From: Halopelagius inordinatus
Lineage (GTDB): Archaea; Halobacteriota; Halobacteria; Halobacteriales; Haloferacaceae
NCBI RefSeq assembly: GCF_900113245.1
Contig: NZ_FOOQ01000003.1
Location: 123,335 to 187,334, forward strand
Direction of reading: 5' to 3'
Length of the DNA: 64,000 nt
The position numbers and the translations under genes are program-made. The notes under the pieces are model-generated. The model did not search any database. It saw only the letters and a program-made list of their open reading frames with translations, and was not told the origin of the DNA. Of this stretch, positions 17,781 to 26,335 are shown piece by piece; position 1 is the stretch's first letter; the number at the start of each line of letters is the position of its first letter.

Positions 17781-19319
17781 TCAGTCGTCGGACCCGGGAC
17801 GAGGCAGGTCCTCGACTGCGGGGCCGTCGATGACCGACCCGTCGACTCCGAACCGCGACCCGTGACAGGGACAGTCCCACGACTTCTCCGCGTCGTTCCA
17901 GTCGACGATGCAGTCCATGTGCGTGCAGACGGCGGAGACGGCGTGGAGTTCGCCGTCCTCGTCGCGATAGAGGCCGTACGGTTTGCCGTCGTGGCGGACG
18001 ATTCGCGACTCGCCCGCGGGCGGCGTGACCGTGTCGGACCCGAACAGGCTCTTTGCCCACCCCCCGACGAACTCCTTTGCCACCTCGGTGTTCTCTTTGA
18101 GTGCCTTCCCGGCGCTCGACTTCGAGAGTCGCGTCGGGTCGAACACCGACTCGTAGGGGTTCGACCGGCCGAGCGCGAGGTCCGCGAGGAGTTCGCCCGC
18201 CGCCGTCCCGTTCGTCATCCCCCATCCGCCGTACCCCGTGCCGACGTAGATACCGTCGGTCGTGGGGCCGAGGCGTCCGACGAACGGGACCTTGTCCGGC
18301 GTCGAGAAATCCTGCGTCGACCACCGGTACGGCATCGACTCGACTTCGAACTGCTCGCCCGCGTACCGTTCGAGGCGTCTGTAGCGCTCTTTCTCGTCTC
18401 CCTGCCCCGTCTTGTGTCCCTCGCCGCCGACGATGAGCAGGTCGTCCTCTCCGGCGACTTTGGTGCGAAGCGACCGTCCGGGTTCCTCCGCGCGGTAGTA
18501 CATCCCCTCACTCGGCGCGTCGTCTGTTCGAATCGTCACGACGTACGAGCGGTGAGGATAGAGGCGAGAGAAAAAGAGGCGGTGGTCGAGAAGTGGGAAA
18601 TGCGTCGCGACGACGACGGCGTCGGCCGTCAGCGTCCCGCGTTCGGTGACCACTCGGTTCCCGTCGCCGGACTCCACGTCCGTCGCTTTCGTCCGTTCGA
18701 AGACGTCGTTTCCGGCGTCTTCGACGGCCTCCGCGAGAGCGAGGAGGTACTTCCGCGGGTGAAAGCGCGCTTGGTCGTCGACGCGGATAGCCGCCTCGAC
18801 GTCGAAGGGGAGGGGCGTCTCCTCGACGAACTCCGCGGGGATATCGAGGGCTCGGGCGGCCTCGACTTCGTCGGCGATGTCGGAGCGTTTCTCGGCGGAT
18901 TCGGTGTACGTGTAGGCCGGGGTCCGGTCGAAGTCGCAGTCGATATCGTACCGTTCGACCCGGTCTCGGACCGTCTCTATGGCGTCTTGATTCGCGTCGG
19001 CGTACTGCCGCGCCAACGTGTCGCCGAACTCCGAGCGGAGGTGGTCGTATATCAGCCCGTGCTGGAGCGTCAACTTCGCCGTCGTCTTCCCCGTCACCCC
19101 CTCTACGATTCGACCGGATTCGACGACGGCGACGTCTTTTCCCTCTTCTGAGAGTTTCGTCGCCGCGGTCAGTCCGGTGATACCGCCGCCGACGACGGCG
19201 ACGTCGACCTCTCTGTCGCCGTCGAGCGGCGGGTACGACGTTCTATCGGTCGTCGACATCCAGACGGACTCTGTCGGGTGCTGTTCGGTGCCGTTCGTCA
19301 CGTTGGTATCGTCGCTCAT
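17781..19319 (-). CDS. FAD-dependent oxidoreductase with C-terminal Rieske 2Fe-2S domain
   Basis: A 512-residue two-domain redox protein. The N-terminal DAO-type domain has the FAD motif VAVVGGGITGLT (about 38-49), and the body covers residues 35-400. The C-terminal Rieske domain has CTHMDC (about 464-469) and CPCHGS (about 482-487), the two Cys-His pairs that ligate a 2Fe-2S cluster. This fused architecture is known in bacteria and haloarchaea as a glycine/D-amino-acid oxidase-like protein, but its substrate is not established. ATG 19319 (MSDDTNVTNG) was chosen because upstream codons form no plausible domain. It is divergent from a rubredoxin-like gene, which may be its electron partner. 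Confidence 0.9.
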   Translation of the reverse strand: MSDDTNVTNGTEQHPTESVWMSTTDRTSYPPLDGDREVDVAVVGGGITGLTAATKLSEEGKDVAVVESGRIVEGVTGKTTAKLTLQHGLIYDHLRSEFGDTLARQYADANQDAIETVRDRVERYDIDCDFDRTPAYTYTESAEKRSDIADEVEAARALDIPAEFVEETPLPFDVEAAIRVDDQARFHPRKYLLALAEAVEDAGNDVFERTKATDVESGDGNRVVTERGTLTADAVVVATHFPLLDHRLFFSRLYPHRSYVVTIRTDDAPSEGMYYRAEEPGRSLRTKVAGEDDLLIVGGEGHKTGQGDEKERYRRLERYAGEQFEVESMPYRWSTQDFSTPDKVPFVGRLGPTTDGIYVGTGYGGWGMTNGTAAGELLADLALGRSNPYESVFDPTRLSKSSAGKALKENTEVAKEFVGGWAKSLFGSDTVTPPAGESRIVRHDGKPYGLYRDEDGELHAVSAVCTHMDCIVDWNDAEKSWDCPCHGSRFGVDGSVIDGPAVEDLPRPGSDD

Positions 19320-19458
19320 GATGGGTGGTATCGGCCGCGAGAGCAACGGAGGGATTCTCGTTATCGGGTCAAAAACGTCGTGCCTGCGAGAAACGTCGAA
19401 CTCGACTGCGCCGCCGAGAGGGGGTGAGACTAAGTACCAAACACACCAACAGAGAGCC

Positions 19459-19794
19459 ATGAGTAGTTACGGAGAGACGCCGAACGACGACGACAGAGCG
19501 GAGGTCAACGAACTGGCGTTCGGGACGACCCTGTACACCGAGGACGGGACGGAAGTCGGGACGATTCGAGGGATGACGAACGCGGGCGTGTTCGTGACGG
19601 TCAGAGAGGGCGTAGAGGAACTCTCCGTCGAACACGCGCGTTCGGGCCACAACTTCGGAATGGCCGAACTGATGTGGCGGTGCACCATCTGCGGCGAGAT
19701 GGGCGAGATAGGGAAAACGGACGGCGGACTGCCCGAAGCGTGTCCCAACTGCGACGCACGGAAAGAAGAGATGACGTACTGGACCGAAGACTAG
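19459..19794 (+). CDS. Rubredoxin-like zinc-ribbon protein
   Basis: A 111-residue protein. Residues 20-70 form a small beta domain (FGTTLYTEDGTEVGTI). The C-terminus has WRCTICGEMGEI and CPNCDARKE (about 74-100), two CxxC pairs spaced as in the rubredoxin/rubrerythrin metal site. I recall this family as DUF7130 rubredoxin-like (name not checked). It could bind iron for electron transfer or zinc for structure. The divergent arrangement with the Rieske flavoprotein (139 bp between starts) favours a redox role, which is inference. Confidence 0.8.
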   Translation: MSSYGETPNDDDRAEVNELAFGTTLYTEDGTEVGTIRGMTNAGVFVTVREGVEELSVEHARSGHNFGMAELMWRCTICGEMGEIGKTDGGLPEACPNCDARKEEMTYWTED

Positions 19795-19872
19795 CGCGAG
19801 ACGTCCCCCCGACGACCGGACCCTTAACTTGCAGGCACGTTCCTCTTTGACGGCCTGACCGTACGTCGTTCG

Positions 19873-20433
19873 ATGGCATCTCGAAGAGCGTCGCAGTCGG
19901 GAGACGAATCGAGCGGTGGACAGAGTTCTTCGCTGAAGTCGCGCGGAAAGTCGATAGCCACGGACGTCGTGCAAAAACGCGGGCGAGAGATGTTGAAAGA
20001 CGTGCTGAAGGAAGCGATGGTGGAAGCCATAGAGGAAGCCGACCGATACGACCGCGAGCAACCCGTAGCCGATGCGGAGAGCGTCGAGTCCGAAGCGGAG
20101 AGCGCGGAGGACGAATCGCAGGCGACCGAGGGGACCGAGTCGAGTGAATCCTCGGATTCGTCGTCTTCGAAGCTCTCGTGGATCGTTCCGCTCGGTATCG
20201 CGGCCGCCGCCGTCTACCTCTGGCGGCAACAGATGTCCGACGGAGAGGGCGTCCAGAAGTCGATAACCGAGTGGAAAGACGACGAGGAGTCCTCGGACGA
20301 CGAGGACGCGGGTTACGGAACCGCCGGCGGTTCCGACATGGAGTCTCCCGAGGGAGTCGACGACGACGAAAGCGGCCGCGCGAGCACCGAATCGGACGAC
20401 GACGACGCGGCCGAGACGACCGAGACGGCCTAA
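19873..20433 (+). CDS. Acidic single-span haloarchaeal membrane protein
   Basis: A 186-residue protein. It has a basic/helical N-terminal part (VQKRGREMLKDVLKEAMVEA, about 33-52), a Ser/Glu-rich linker, one membrane span at about 100-117 (WIVPLGIAAAAVYLW) and a strongly acidic C-terminal tail. The pattern is seen in uncharacterised haloarchaeal proteins; no named domain. It follows the rubredoxin-like gene by 78 nt. Confidence 0.7.
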   Translation: MASRRASQSGDESSGGQSSSLKSRGKSIATDVVQKRGREMLKDVLKEAMVEAIEEADRYDREQPVADAESVESEAESAEDESQATEGTESSESSDSSSSKLSWIVPLGIAAAAVYLWRQQMSDGEGVQKSITEWKDDEESSDDEDAGYGTAGGSDMESPEGVDDDESGRASTESDDDDAAETTETA

Positions 20434-20591
20434 CGGCTCGGCCCGGAGGTTTTCGGTCGACGGAGAACTCTTCTACTCTCTCTATCCGGACGGCGTGCGG
20501 CCGTAGCCGAATCCGACGCGAGGGTTGGGTCTACGCGAAACAGTCTCGGAAAACAGCGCTCGCGAACCGACCGACGACGCCGAGAGACCGG

Positions 20592-20768
20592 TCACCCGTG
20601 CATCGGCGTCACGGCGTCGAACTCGTCGTCCAACGCGAGACGGCGGTTCACCTCGGACATCGTCTCCCGTATCGAGCAGTAGTCGGCGACGCGTCTCTCG
20701 GCCGCGCGGAGTGATTTGGCTTTCTGCTTCGGGAGTTCGGCTTTCTGCCTGGTGTTTTCGAAGAACAT
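20592..20768 (-). CDS. Short charged protein, hypothetical
   Basis: A possible 58-residue protein starting at ATG 20768 (MFFENTRQKAELPKQ). Most of its length reads as charged helices with a conserved-looking SEVNRRLALDDEFDAV end. Codon use fits host genes better than the upstream continuation of the frame. No family recognised; it could still be a chance frame. Confidence 0.45.
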   Translation of the reverse strand: MFFENTRQKAELPKQKAKSLRAAERRVADYCSIRETMSEVNRRLALDDEFDAVTPMHG

Positions 20769-21159
20769 GGGAATGGTACGCTGGGGAGGGGTGGTTTTCG
20801 CGCGAACGGGTACTCGCTGGGCGAGTACGGCGGCGACGGGAGAGGCGGCGAACGGAACGTCCGACCGCCTGCGCTCGGAGGGGGAGGCGTCGCTCCCGAG
20901 GGACGGAGAGCGAACGGGCGCAGGCAGGTGGACGTTCCGGGCCGAGTCGGTTGGGGGAGGACACATCGTTGTAGTATCTCACATAGTGTCGGTATCAGTG
21001 ATACCAGCTATGCCTCAATCTTTAGGCGCGAGGATTGTTATACAGTATCAAATAGCTTCGGGAGAGGCTGAGAGAACGTGTTACGGGTTCGGTCCCGGAA
21101 TCGGTCGCGACGGCTACTTGCGAACGCCGACGATGCCCCGTCGAAATCGCCCCAACGCC

Positions 21160-21288
21160 TCAGACTGCGGGCGCGATACCGACGTACACCGCGACGAGGT
21201 ACAGAGCGATGACGAGACAAACCACCAGAATCGTCGTCAAGAGGTACGTGAGCACACCGTCCGGGGACGTTAATTCGGGTAGCTCCAT
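21160..21288 (-). CDS. Tiny single-span membrane protein (42 aa)
   Basis: A 42-codon frame beginning MELPELTSPDGVLTY and ending GIAPAV before a TGA. Residues 13-38 form one strongly hydrophobic helix with a halophile-like acidic N-terminus. Codon third positions are GC-rich as in host genes, and the frame is too short for standard gene callers. Membrane microproteins of this kind are common in haloarchaea as subunits or regulators of larger complexes; no partner can be named. Confidence 0.55.
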   Translation of the reverse strand: MELPELTSPDGVLTYLLTTILVVCLVIALYLVAVYVGIAPAV

Positions 21289-21651
21289 GGCCCATTATCC
21301 CGCCCGCCGACTGTTAAACGATGTGGCAGAGTCGTCCCGAGAGCGAAGACGAAAGCGCGAAAGGCGAGTGCCGGTAACGCTTCGCGCCACGTTCCATTAC
21401 ACGGATATATCTGTAACGGGAACTGGTAGCCATCGCGGTCACTTCGGTCGCTACGAACGGATATCACTCGGTGGTAGTCCCCTCGCGTCAGCCGCAGTCG
21501 TTTTCGGGCGGTGCAAGCCAGTTCGACCAACTCTCCGGTGAGCGACTATTCGGAACCGGCGGACTGCGTTTCGGTCCGTTCGATCGGGGAGGGTCGACAC
21601 GCCTGAATACGAAGGCACAGTACATACCCGAGGCCCGTCTGACATTCCAGT
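21289..21651. other. Gene-free stretch with imperfect palindrome
   Basis: No supported gene. It contains the imperfect inverted repeat TTACA-N10-TGTAA at 21397-21416, about 110 nt upstream of the 42-aa membrane protein and 235 nt upstream of the 119-aa membrane protein. Reading frames through it resemble shadow translations. Confidence 0.4.
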
Positions 21652-22011
21652 ATGGCACTGATCGATTCACTGATAGTCTTCGTAATCAGCCTGCTCATCG
21701 GCGCGTCCGCGATTTACGTGGGTGCCCGAATCATCGTCGACGAGAGCGACTTCACGTACGCGATCGTCTCTGCGCTCATCGCGTCGATAGTGTGGAGCAT
21801 CGTCGCCTTCTTCGTCGGGTGGATACCGCTTCTCGGGCCGATACTGGCGCTCGTGGCGTACATCGGCGTCATCAACTGGCGCTATCCCGGCGGATGGCTG
21901 AAAGCGAGCGGAATCGCGTTCATCGCGTGGTTGACGTCGGTCGTCATCATCTACGTCCTCTCGACGCTGGGCATCATCGCTCCGGGCGCCGCCGGTGTCG
22001 TCGGTGCCTGA
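21652..22011 (+). CDS. Four-span membrane protein
   Basis: A 119-residue protein that is almost entirely hydrophobic, with spans at about 5-25, 38-56, 62-78 and 88-108. The only polar loops are DESDF (about 32) and NWRYPGGW (about 76-83). Haloarchaeal homologues are probably annotated as hypothetical membrane proteins. Its last 17 nt overlap the start of the next gene, so the two are almost certainly cotranscribed and translationally coupled. Confidence 0.75.
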   Translation: MALIDSLIVFVISLLIGASAIYVGARIIVDESDFTYAIVSALIASIVWSIVAFFVGWIPLLGPILALVAYIGVINWRYPGGWLKASGIAFIAWLTSVVIIYVLSTLGIIAPGAAGVVGA

Positions 22012-23032
22012 ATCTGACCCCCGCGCCAACCGCTCGTCCGCGTCCGCGTCCGCGAACGCGGCGTCGTCGGCTAAACGCTGGTTTCTGCTCGACGGAAACC
22101 GGTACGTCCTCGTCGCCGTCCTCGCCGCGATTCAGTTCGGGATACTGCTCGCGTTGGGGTGGTCGGGACTGCTCCCGATGGCGTCCGCAAGCGCGAACAA
22201 CAGCCTGTTCGCCTCGGCGAACACGGGCCTGTTCACGCTCGTCACGATAACGATATCCATCAACCAACTCATCCTCTCGCGGATACTCGGCACGCCCGAG
22301 GAGATACAGACGCGAATGGACAGCGTCGAGACGTTCCGCAGCAGACTCGACGAGATGGACCCCCAGAAAGCGGTAAGTCCGATCGAACCGCCGCAGTTCC
22401 TCCGGTTCGTCATGACCGTGCTTCGGGACCGGGCTCGCGCCCTCGACGCCGCGTTCGAAGCGGAGAGCCACGACACCCGCACGGGCGAACGCGTCGACGA
22501 ACTCGTCGATTCGGTCTCCCTGCTGAGCGAACGCGTCGTCGAGAAAATCGACCGCGAGGCGAGGAGAACGCAGACGAAGGACATGTACGTCTCTCTGGCC
22601 CCGGTGTTGAACAACAACTACTCACAGCACATCCACACGGTGCGATTCCTCCGGGCGACTCTCGCCGACGACCTGTCGGAGAGCGAAAGCCGAGCGCTGA
22701 CGGAACTCGAGGCGGTTCTCGAACAGGTGAACCTCACCCGACACTACTTCAAGACGCTGTACACGCACGAGGAACTCGCGACGCTGACACAGGCGATGCT
22801 CCTGACCGGGGTGCCGGCGCTTTTCATCAGTGCGCTCGCCGTCCTCGCCTTCGGACAGGGAATCTCTCTCGGCCAACCGGCAAACGTGTTGCTCGTGAGT
22901 GCCACGTTCACCGTCTCGACGGTTCCGCTGTTGATTCTCTTCTCGTTCGTGCTCCGACTGACGACGGTGGCGATGCGGACGACGACGTACGGGGCGTTTC
23001 TCCCGGCCGAGGAACTCCCCGGCGGCCGGTGA
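21995..23032 (+). CDS. Haloarchaeal integral membrane protein with cytoplasmic helical insert
   Basis: A protein of up to 345 residues. Two spans near the N-terminus (about 36-55 and 68-90) and two near the C-terminus (about 267-290 and 300-325) flank about 170 mostly helical, charged residues. Examples are RILGTPEEIQTRMDSVETF and a coiled-coil-like ALTELEAVLEQVN. The GTG at 21995 overlaps the previous gene by 17 nt; a GTG three codons later is an alternative. The arrangement suggests a small channel or sensor, but no family with known function was recognised. Confidence 0.75.
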   Translation: MSSVPESDPRANRSSASASANAASSAKRWFLLDGNRYVLVAVLAAIQFGILLALGWSGLLPMASASANNSLFASANTGLFTLVTITISINQLILSRILGTPEEIQTRMDSVETFRSRLDEMDPQKAVSPIEPPQFLRFVMTVLRDRARALDAAFEAESHDTRTGERVDELVDSVSLLSERVVEKIDREARRTQTKDMYVSLAPVLNNNYSQHIHTVRFLRATLADDLSESESRALTELEAVLEQVNLTRHYFKTLYTHEELATLTQAMLLTGVPALFISALAVLAFGQGISLGQPANVLLVSATFTVSTVPLLILFSFVLRLTTVAMRTTTYGAFLPAEELPGGR

Positions 23033-23169
23033 CGCCGTCGGCGTCGTCGCGAAGCGTCGTTACGAAGATTTCTCCGTGACACGCGGTTCGAGGCTCGAAC
23101 GAGGACGCAACCCGGCAGAGAGGCATCGAAGTTAATCGGTTGTGAGCGAAGGCTCATTCGAGGAAAGAG

Positions 23170-23391
23170 ATGACGCCAACAGCACCACAGTTAGACGCGG
23201 TACCGGAGTTCCCAGAATAAACGATAGCACAGATGGTCGCGTTCCTGCCACGACTCGTCAGCGCGTTGCTCATCCTCGTCATCGGATAGATTATCGGCAT
23301 CGCGGTCGGCAAAGTCGTACAGCAACTCGCCGACGGCCGACGACGCGCGAACGTGACGGGTACCGGTCGGTCGTACGGTGCGACTGACGCG
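23170..23391 (+). pseudogene. Remnant of an MscS-type mechanosensitive channel gene
   Basis: Reading frame 1 from ATG 23170 gives MTPTAPQLDAVPEFPE, a stop (TAA 23218-23220), then a segment starting TIAQMVAFLPRLVSALLILV. A second stop follows (TAG 23287-23289), then IIGIAVGKVVQQLADG. The FLPRL..ALLILVIG.IIG..VGK pattern is the first membrane helix of haloarchaeal MscS-like/TM-helix-repeat proteins. Each stop is one substitution from a sense codon (GAA or AAA; TGG or TAC). Nothing beyond the first helix survives: the frame runs into the opposite-strand gene ending at 23393. The gene is therefore both truncated and stop-interrupted. Confidence 0.65.
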
Positions 23392-23392
23392 T

Positions 23393-23695
23393 TTACTCGT
23401 CGTCGTCCGTGCGAACGAGACGGAGGGGTTCGTCGCCGCCGACGTCCGCGTCGTCATCCTCGGCGTACACCAACGTGAGGTCCTTCTCCTCGAACTCTTC
23501 TTCGAACTCGTCCCAGCTTATCTCCTTGAGGTCCTCGTCTCGGTCTCGGAGGCCGATTCGCAGGAGTCCGCTGTCGCCCTGTCCCTCGCTCTGAGGGTCG
23601 TGCGCCGGATATCCACCTCGGTCCTCGATGACCGTTCGTGCGAGTGTCGGTTCGGTCGTGCGCCGGACATCGCTGTCGTCGGGGTCGTCCGACAT
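23393..23695 (-). CDS. Small acidic protein sharing a WD/EEF motif with its neighbour
   Basis: A 100-residue acidic protein. Its core LLRIGLRD..LKEISWDEFEEEFEEKDLTLVYAED resembles LRIVPEQD..KLTWEDFGRELEESDRVVIYHGD in the N-terminal 90 residues of the protein encoded at 23845-25332. The pattern shared is strand, W-(D/E)-(D/E)-F helix, strand ending VY/IY, then an acidic loop. The family is unnamed to me. The gene runs in the same direction as its neighbour, 149 bp downstream, and may be a stand-alone copy of that domain. Confidence 0.65.
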   Translation of the reverse strand: MSDDPDDSDVRRTTEPTLARTVIEDRGGYPAHDPQSEGQGDSGLLRIGLRDRDEDLKEISWDEFEEEFEEKDLTLVYAEDDDADVGGDEPLRLVRTDDDE

Positions 23696-23844
23696 GGTGC
23701 CCGAGAGATGTGGCGGGGCGCACTTGGATACTACGGCTATCGGCGGGGTCGTTCACTCCGCTCTCCGTTCCCGACGGCACAGCGAGCGCTCACGGGGACG
23801 AGCGACGAAAGAAAAACGAGAGTAATCGACCGACTGAGCGAAGT

Positions 23845-25332
23845 TTACGTCGTCCGCGAACCCGACTCCGGCGTCGTCGAGACGTAGACGTGGTCGTCGG
23901 TGATGCTCGTCACGTTCTCGGCTTCGACGGGGTAGATATCCTCGTCGTCGTCGTCGCTCCAACCGAGGGAGTCGGCGATTTTCTCGGTCAGCGAGTGGTC
24001 GGGTTCCACGTAGAGGGTGCCGCCCCGCACTTCCTTGACTTGCCCGACGTCCTCGCCGTCTTGGTCGACCACCTTCTTCCCCTCGTCTCGGTCCGAGGGC
24101 CCTCGTTCCGGCGTCGCGTTGACGCTGTCGTCGGGACGTTGTTCGGACCCGCCTTCGGTGGACCCGACCATGCCCTCGACGGAGCCTTCGGACTCGGTCA
24201 TCCCCGCGCTGGAATCGTCGGTGAGGCCATCGTCCGTGCCGGTGATGCCTTCCTCCGTGCGGTCGGAGCCGGTTATCCCTTCGCGGGAGTCGCCAGTCGC
24301 GCCCGCGTCGGCATCCTCGTGGGCCTCTTGGGCGACGAGGAGGTCGGACTCGAACTCGTAGTCGGAGACGACTTCACTCGAGAGTTCCGTCTCTCGGACG
24401 CTCGTCGATTCGAGCGTCTCGCCCTCGGTGAACGTGCCGGTGAGGAGTTTCTGGACGGTGATTTCCTCTTCGACCATCGTCTTGACCGGCAGTTGGGTTC
24501 GGACGACTGCGCCCTCTTGGAACTCGCTGCGGATGTCTCCGTGTTCGATTATCTCGTTTGCTCCCACGTCGGAACCGAAGAGACCGCTCTCGAGCACCGA
24601 GCGCTGGACGTGTTCGGTGTCGACGTTGGCCTCGAACTGGTCGGACGCGACGGTGTCGGTCTCTGCGGCGTCCGTATCGACGATTCGGCTCTCGACGACC
24701 AGTTCTTCGGTTCGTTCCTTCGTGAGCAACCACTCCTCGTCGAGGGTGGCTTCGACGGCGACGTCCTCGTTCCGCGGGACACTCGCGTCGTAGCGGTTCA
24801 CGTCGAAGTCGTCGGAGTCTATCGTCTCGGGGTCGTCTACGATGAGTCCGAACTCGACGACGTCGCGGTCGATGAGTTCCGCCTCGACGACGTTCTCGTC
24901 GATGACGTGTCGGTCGACGACTTCGTTCTCTATCGTCGCCTCCTCGACTATCGTTCGCTCGACGACTTTCGTCTCGGTGACTTCGCTCGTCACCGTCTCA
25001 CCTTCGAGGAGAGCCTCCTCGAAGCCTTCGCTCTCGACTGTAGCGTGCGTCTCCGCCTCGTCGCGGTCGATGACGTCGAAGTCGCCGTCGCCGTGATAGA
25101 TGACGACGCGATCCGACTCTTCGAGTTCGCGACCGAAGTCCTCCCACGTCAGTTTCTCGTGGGTGTCTTCGACGTCCTGTTCGGGAACGATTCGGAGTTG
25201 GTTCGACTCGCCTTCGACGCCCGAGTAGCGGACCGGGATGGCGTCGCGGTCGTTCTCGTCGATCCACCCGCGAATCGTGTCGTGGTCTCGTGTCATTCGA
25301 CTCTGTCGGTCGATATCGTTTTCTCTAGACAT
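23845..25332 (-). CDS. Large acidic protein with N-terminal WEDF domain, repeats and PRC-barrel-like C-terminus
   Basis: A 495-residue protein starting at ATG 25332 (MSRENDIDRQSRM). Residues 15-95 hold the domain shared with the gene at 23393. Residues 100-320 consist of beta-like units rich in Val/Glu (VVERTIVEEATIENEVVDRH) reminiscent of the repetitive stress proteins of the DUF2382 kind, though no exact match can be claimed. Residues 330-400 contain GITG(S/T)D-type low-complexity repeats. Residues 415-485 (KKVVDQDGEDVGQVKEVRGG) look like a PRC-barrel domain. No membrane segments. A role in stress or stored-protein biology is only inference. Confidence 0.7.
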   Translation of the reverse strand: MSRENDIDRQSRMTRDHDTIRGWIDENDRDAIPVRYSGVEGESNQLRIVPEQDVEDTHEKLTWEDFGRELEESDRVVIYHGDGDFDVIDRDEAETHATVESEGFEEALLEGETVTSEVTETKVVERTIVEEATIENEVVDRHVIDENVVEAELIDRDVVEFGLIVDDPETIDSDDFDVNRYDASVPRNEDVAVEATLDEEWLLTKERTEELVVESRIVDTDAAETDTVASDQFEANVDTEHVQRSVLESGLFGSDVGANEIIEHGDIRSEFQEGAVVRTQLPVKTMVEEEITVQKLLTGTFTEGETLESTSVRETELSSEVVSDYEFESDLLVAQEAHEDADAGATGDSREGITGSDRTEEGITGTDDGLTDDSSAGMTESEGSVEGMVGSTEGGSEQRPDDSVNATPERGPSDRDEGKKVVDQDGEDVGQVKEVRGGTLYVEPDHSLTEKIADSLGWSDDDDEDIYPVEAENVTSITDDHVYVSTTPESGSRTT

Positions 25333-25570
25333 GAGGCGTTCACGTGCATCTTCGCGTCGAACTCCCTTATGCGCGGGGGCCGAATCGCGAATTATCGCGC
25401 GTTTCAAACCTCCTACCGGTAAGATTTCGCGTTCGAATACGAAGACGAGACGGCACCGAAACGCGACGAAGAGAATCGGAGGGCGGCGAAACAGGGAGTG
25501 TTGACCCGCCCCCGCGAGACGTGTGACAGAGAGCCACAAGAGATACCTGCGTCACCGAACACCCGGAGTA

Positions 25571-26170
25571 ATGATGGCGAACGTGTCCCGGCTTATCGAC
25601 ATCGGAGACAACCTCAAACGAGCGCGCGAGGAGACGGACGGCGATATCGACGAGGAACTCGACGCCGTCCAAGCGCAGTTACCGGAGTTCAGCGACCGAA
25701 CGCGGGCGGACGAGGAGGATACGCTCGACACCATCGACGACCACCTCGAAACGTTGGAGACGCGGACCGACGGGGCCGCGACGGAGGAGATACGCGCCGC
25801 CCGCAGTCGGATTCGCGCCGTCGGAAACTCGCAGACCGGAGCGGCAGACAGCGTTTCCGTCATCGACGCGGAGACGAGATACGCGGACGCCGGGACGGAC
25901 CGAATCGAAGGAGAGACGGGCGGAGACGAAGTCGAGTTCTGGGTGGTGCTCGAAAACGAGGGCGAAGAACGGCGGGTCACCGTCGAGATACCGTTCTACC
26001 GCGACGAGCAAGAGGTAGCGCGGGTCAGAGGCGAGTCGGTGCGCCTCGGTTCGAGCGAACAGGAGACGGTCACGCTCATCACCGAGGTTCCCGACGGGGC
26101 GGAGTACTACGCCGTCGATATCGGCACCACCGAGGCGGGAGACGGCCCCTCGTCAGGAGAGGAGCGATGA
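25571..26170 (+). CDS. Haloarchaeal acidic helical protein with C-terminal beta domain
   Basis: About 199 residues from ATG 25571 (MMANVSRLIDIG; an ATG one codon later is equally possible). Residues 1-100 form charged helices with a repeated look (DTIDDHLETLETRTDG). Residues 130-190 form a beta sandwich-like domain (VEFWVVLENEGEERRVTVEIPFY) similar to CARDB-type adhesive or cargo-binding domains. It diverges from the 495-aa gene with 238 bp between starts. No named family. Confidence 0.65.
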   Translation: MMANVSRLIDIGDNLKRAREETDGDIDEELDAVQAQLPEFSDRTRADEEDTLDTIDDHLETLETRTDGAATEEIRAARSRIRAVGNSQTGAADSVSVIDAETRYADAGTDRIEGETGGDEVEFWVVLENEGEERRVTVEIPFYRDEQEVARVRGESVRLGSSEQETVTLITEVPDGAEYYAVDIGTTEAGDGPSSGEER

Positions 26171-26335
26171 CCGGACGACGGCGGGAGCAACGCGAACGCA
26201 TCCGCGCCGACGGTACCCGACTTCGGCGCGAAGCGACTGGTGGTACGACAGAGTAGTCGTCCACGGGCGGTTCGAGGGGGGTGCCGCGGGGGGTGGGCCA
26301 AGGCGGTGGGTCTGTCGCCCTCCCGAAAAGGACCG

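Noticed and set aside
22026..22062. Short CGTCCG repeats near the start of the 345-aa membrane protein
   Set aside because: They simply encode a Ser/Ala-rich N-terminus and do not form a longer tandem array.
23287..23289. TAG in the MscS-like remnant as a pyrrolysine codon
   Set aside because: An upstream TAA also interrupts the frame and the rest of the channel is missing, so decay is simpler.
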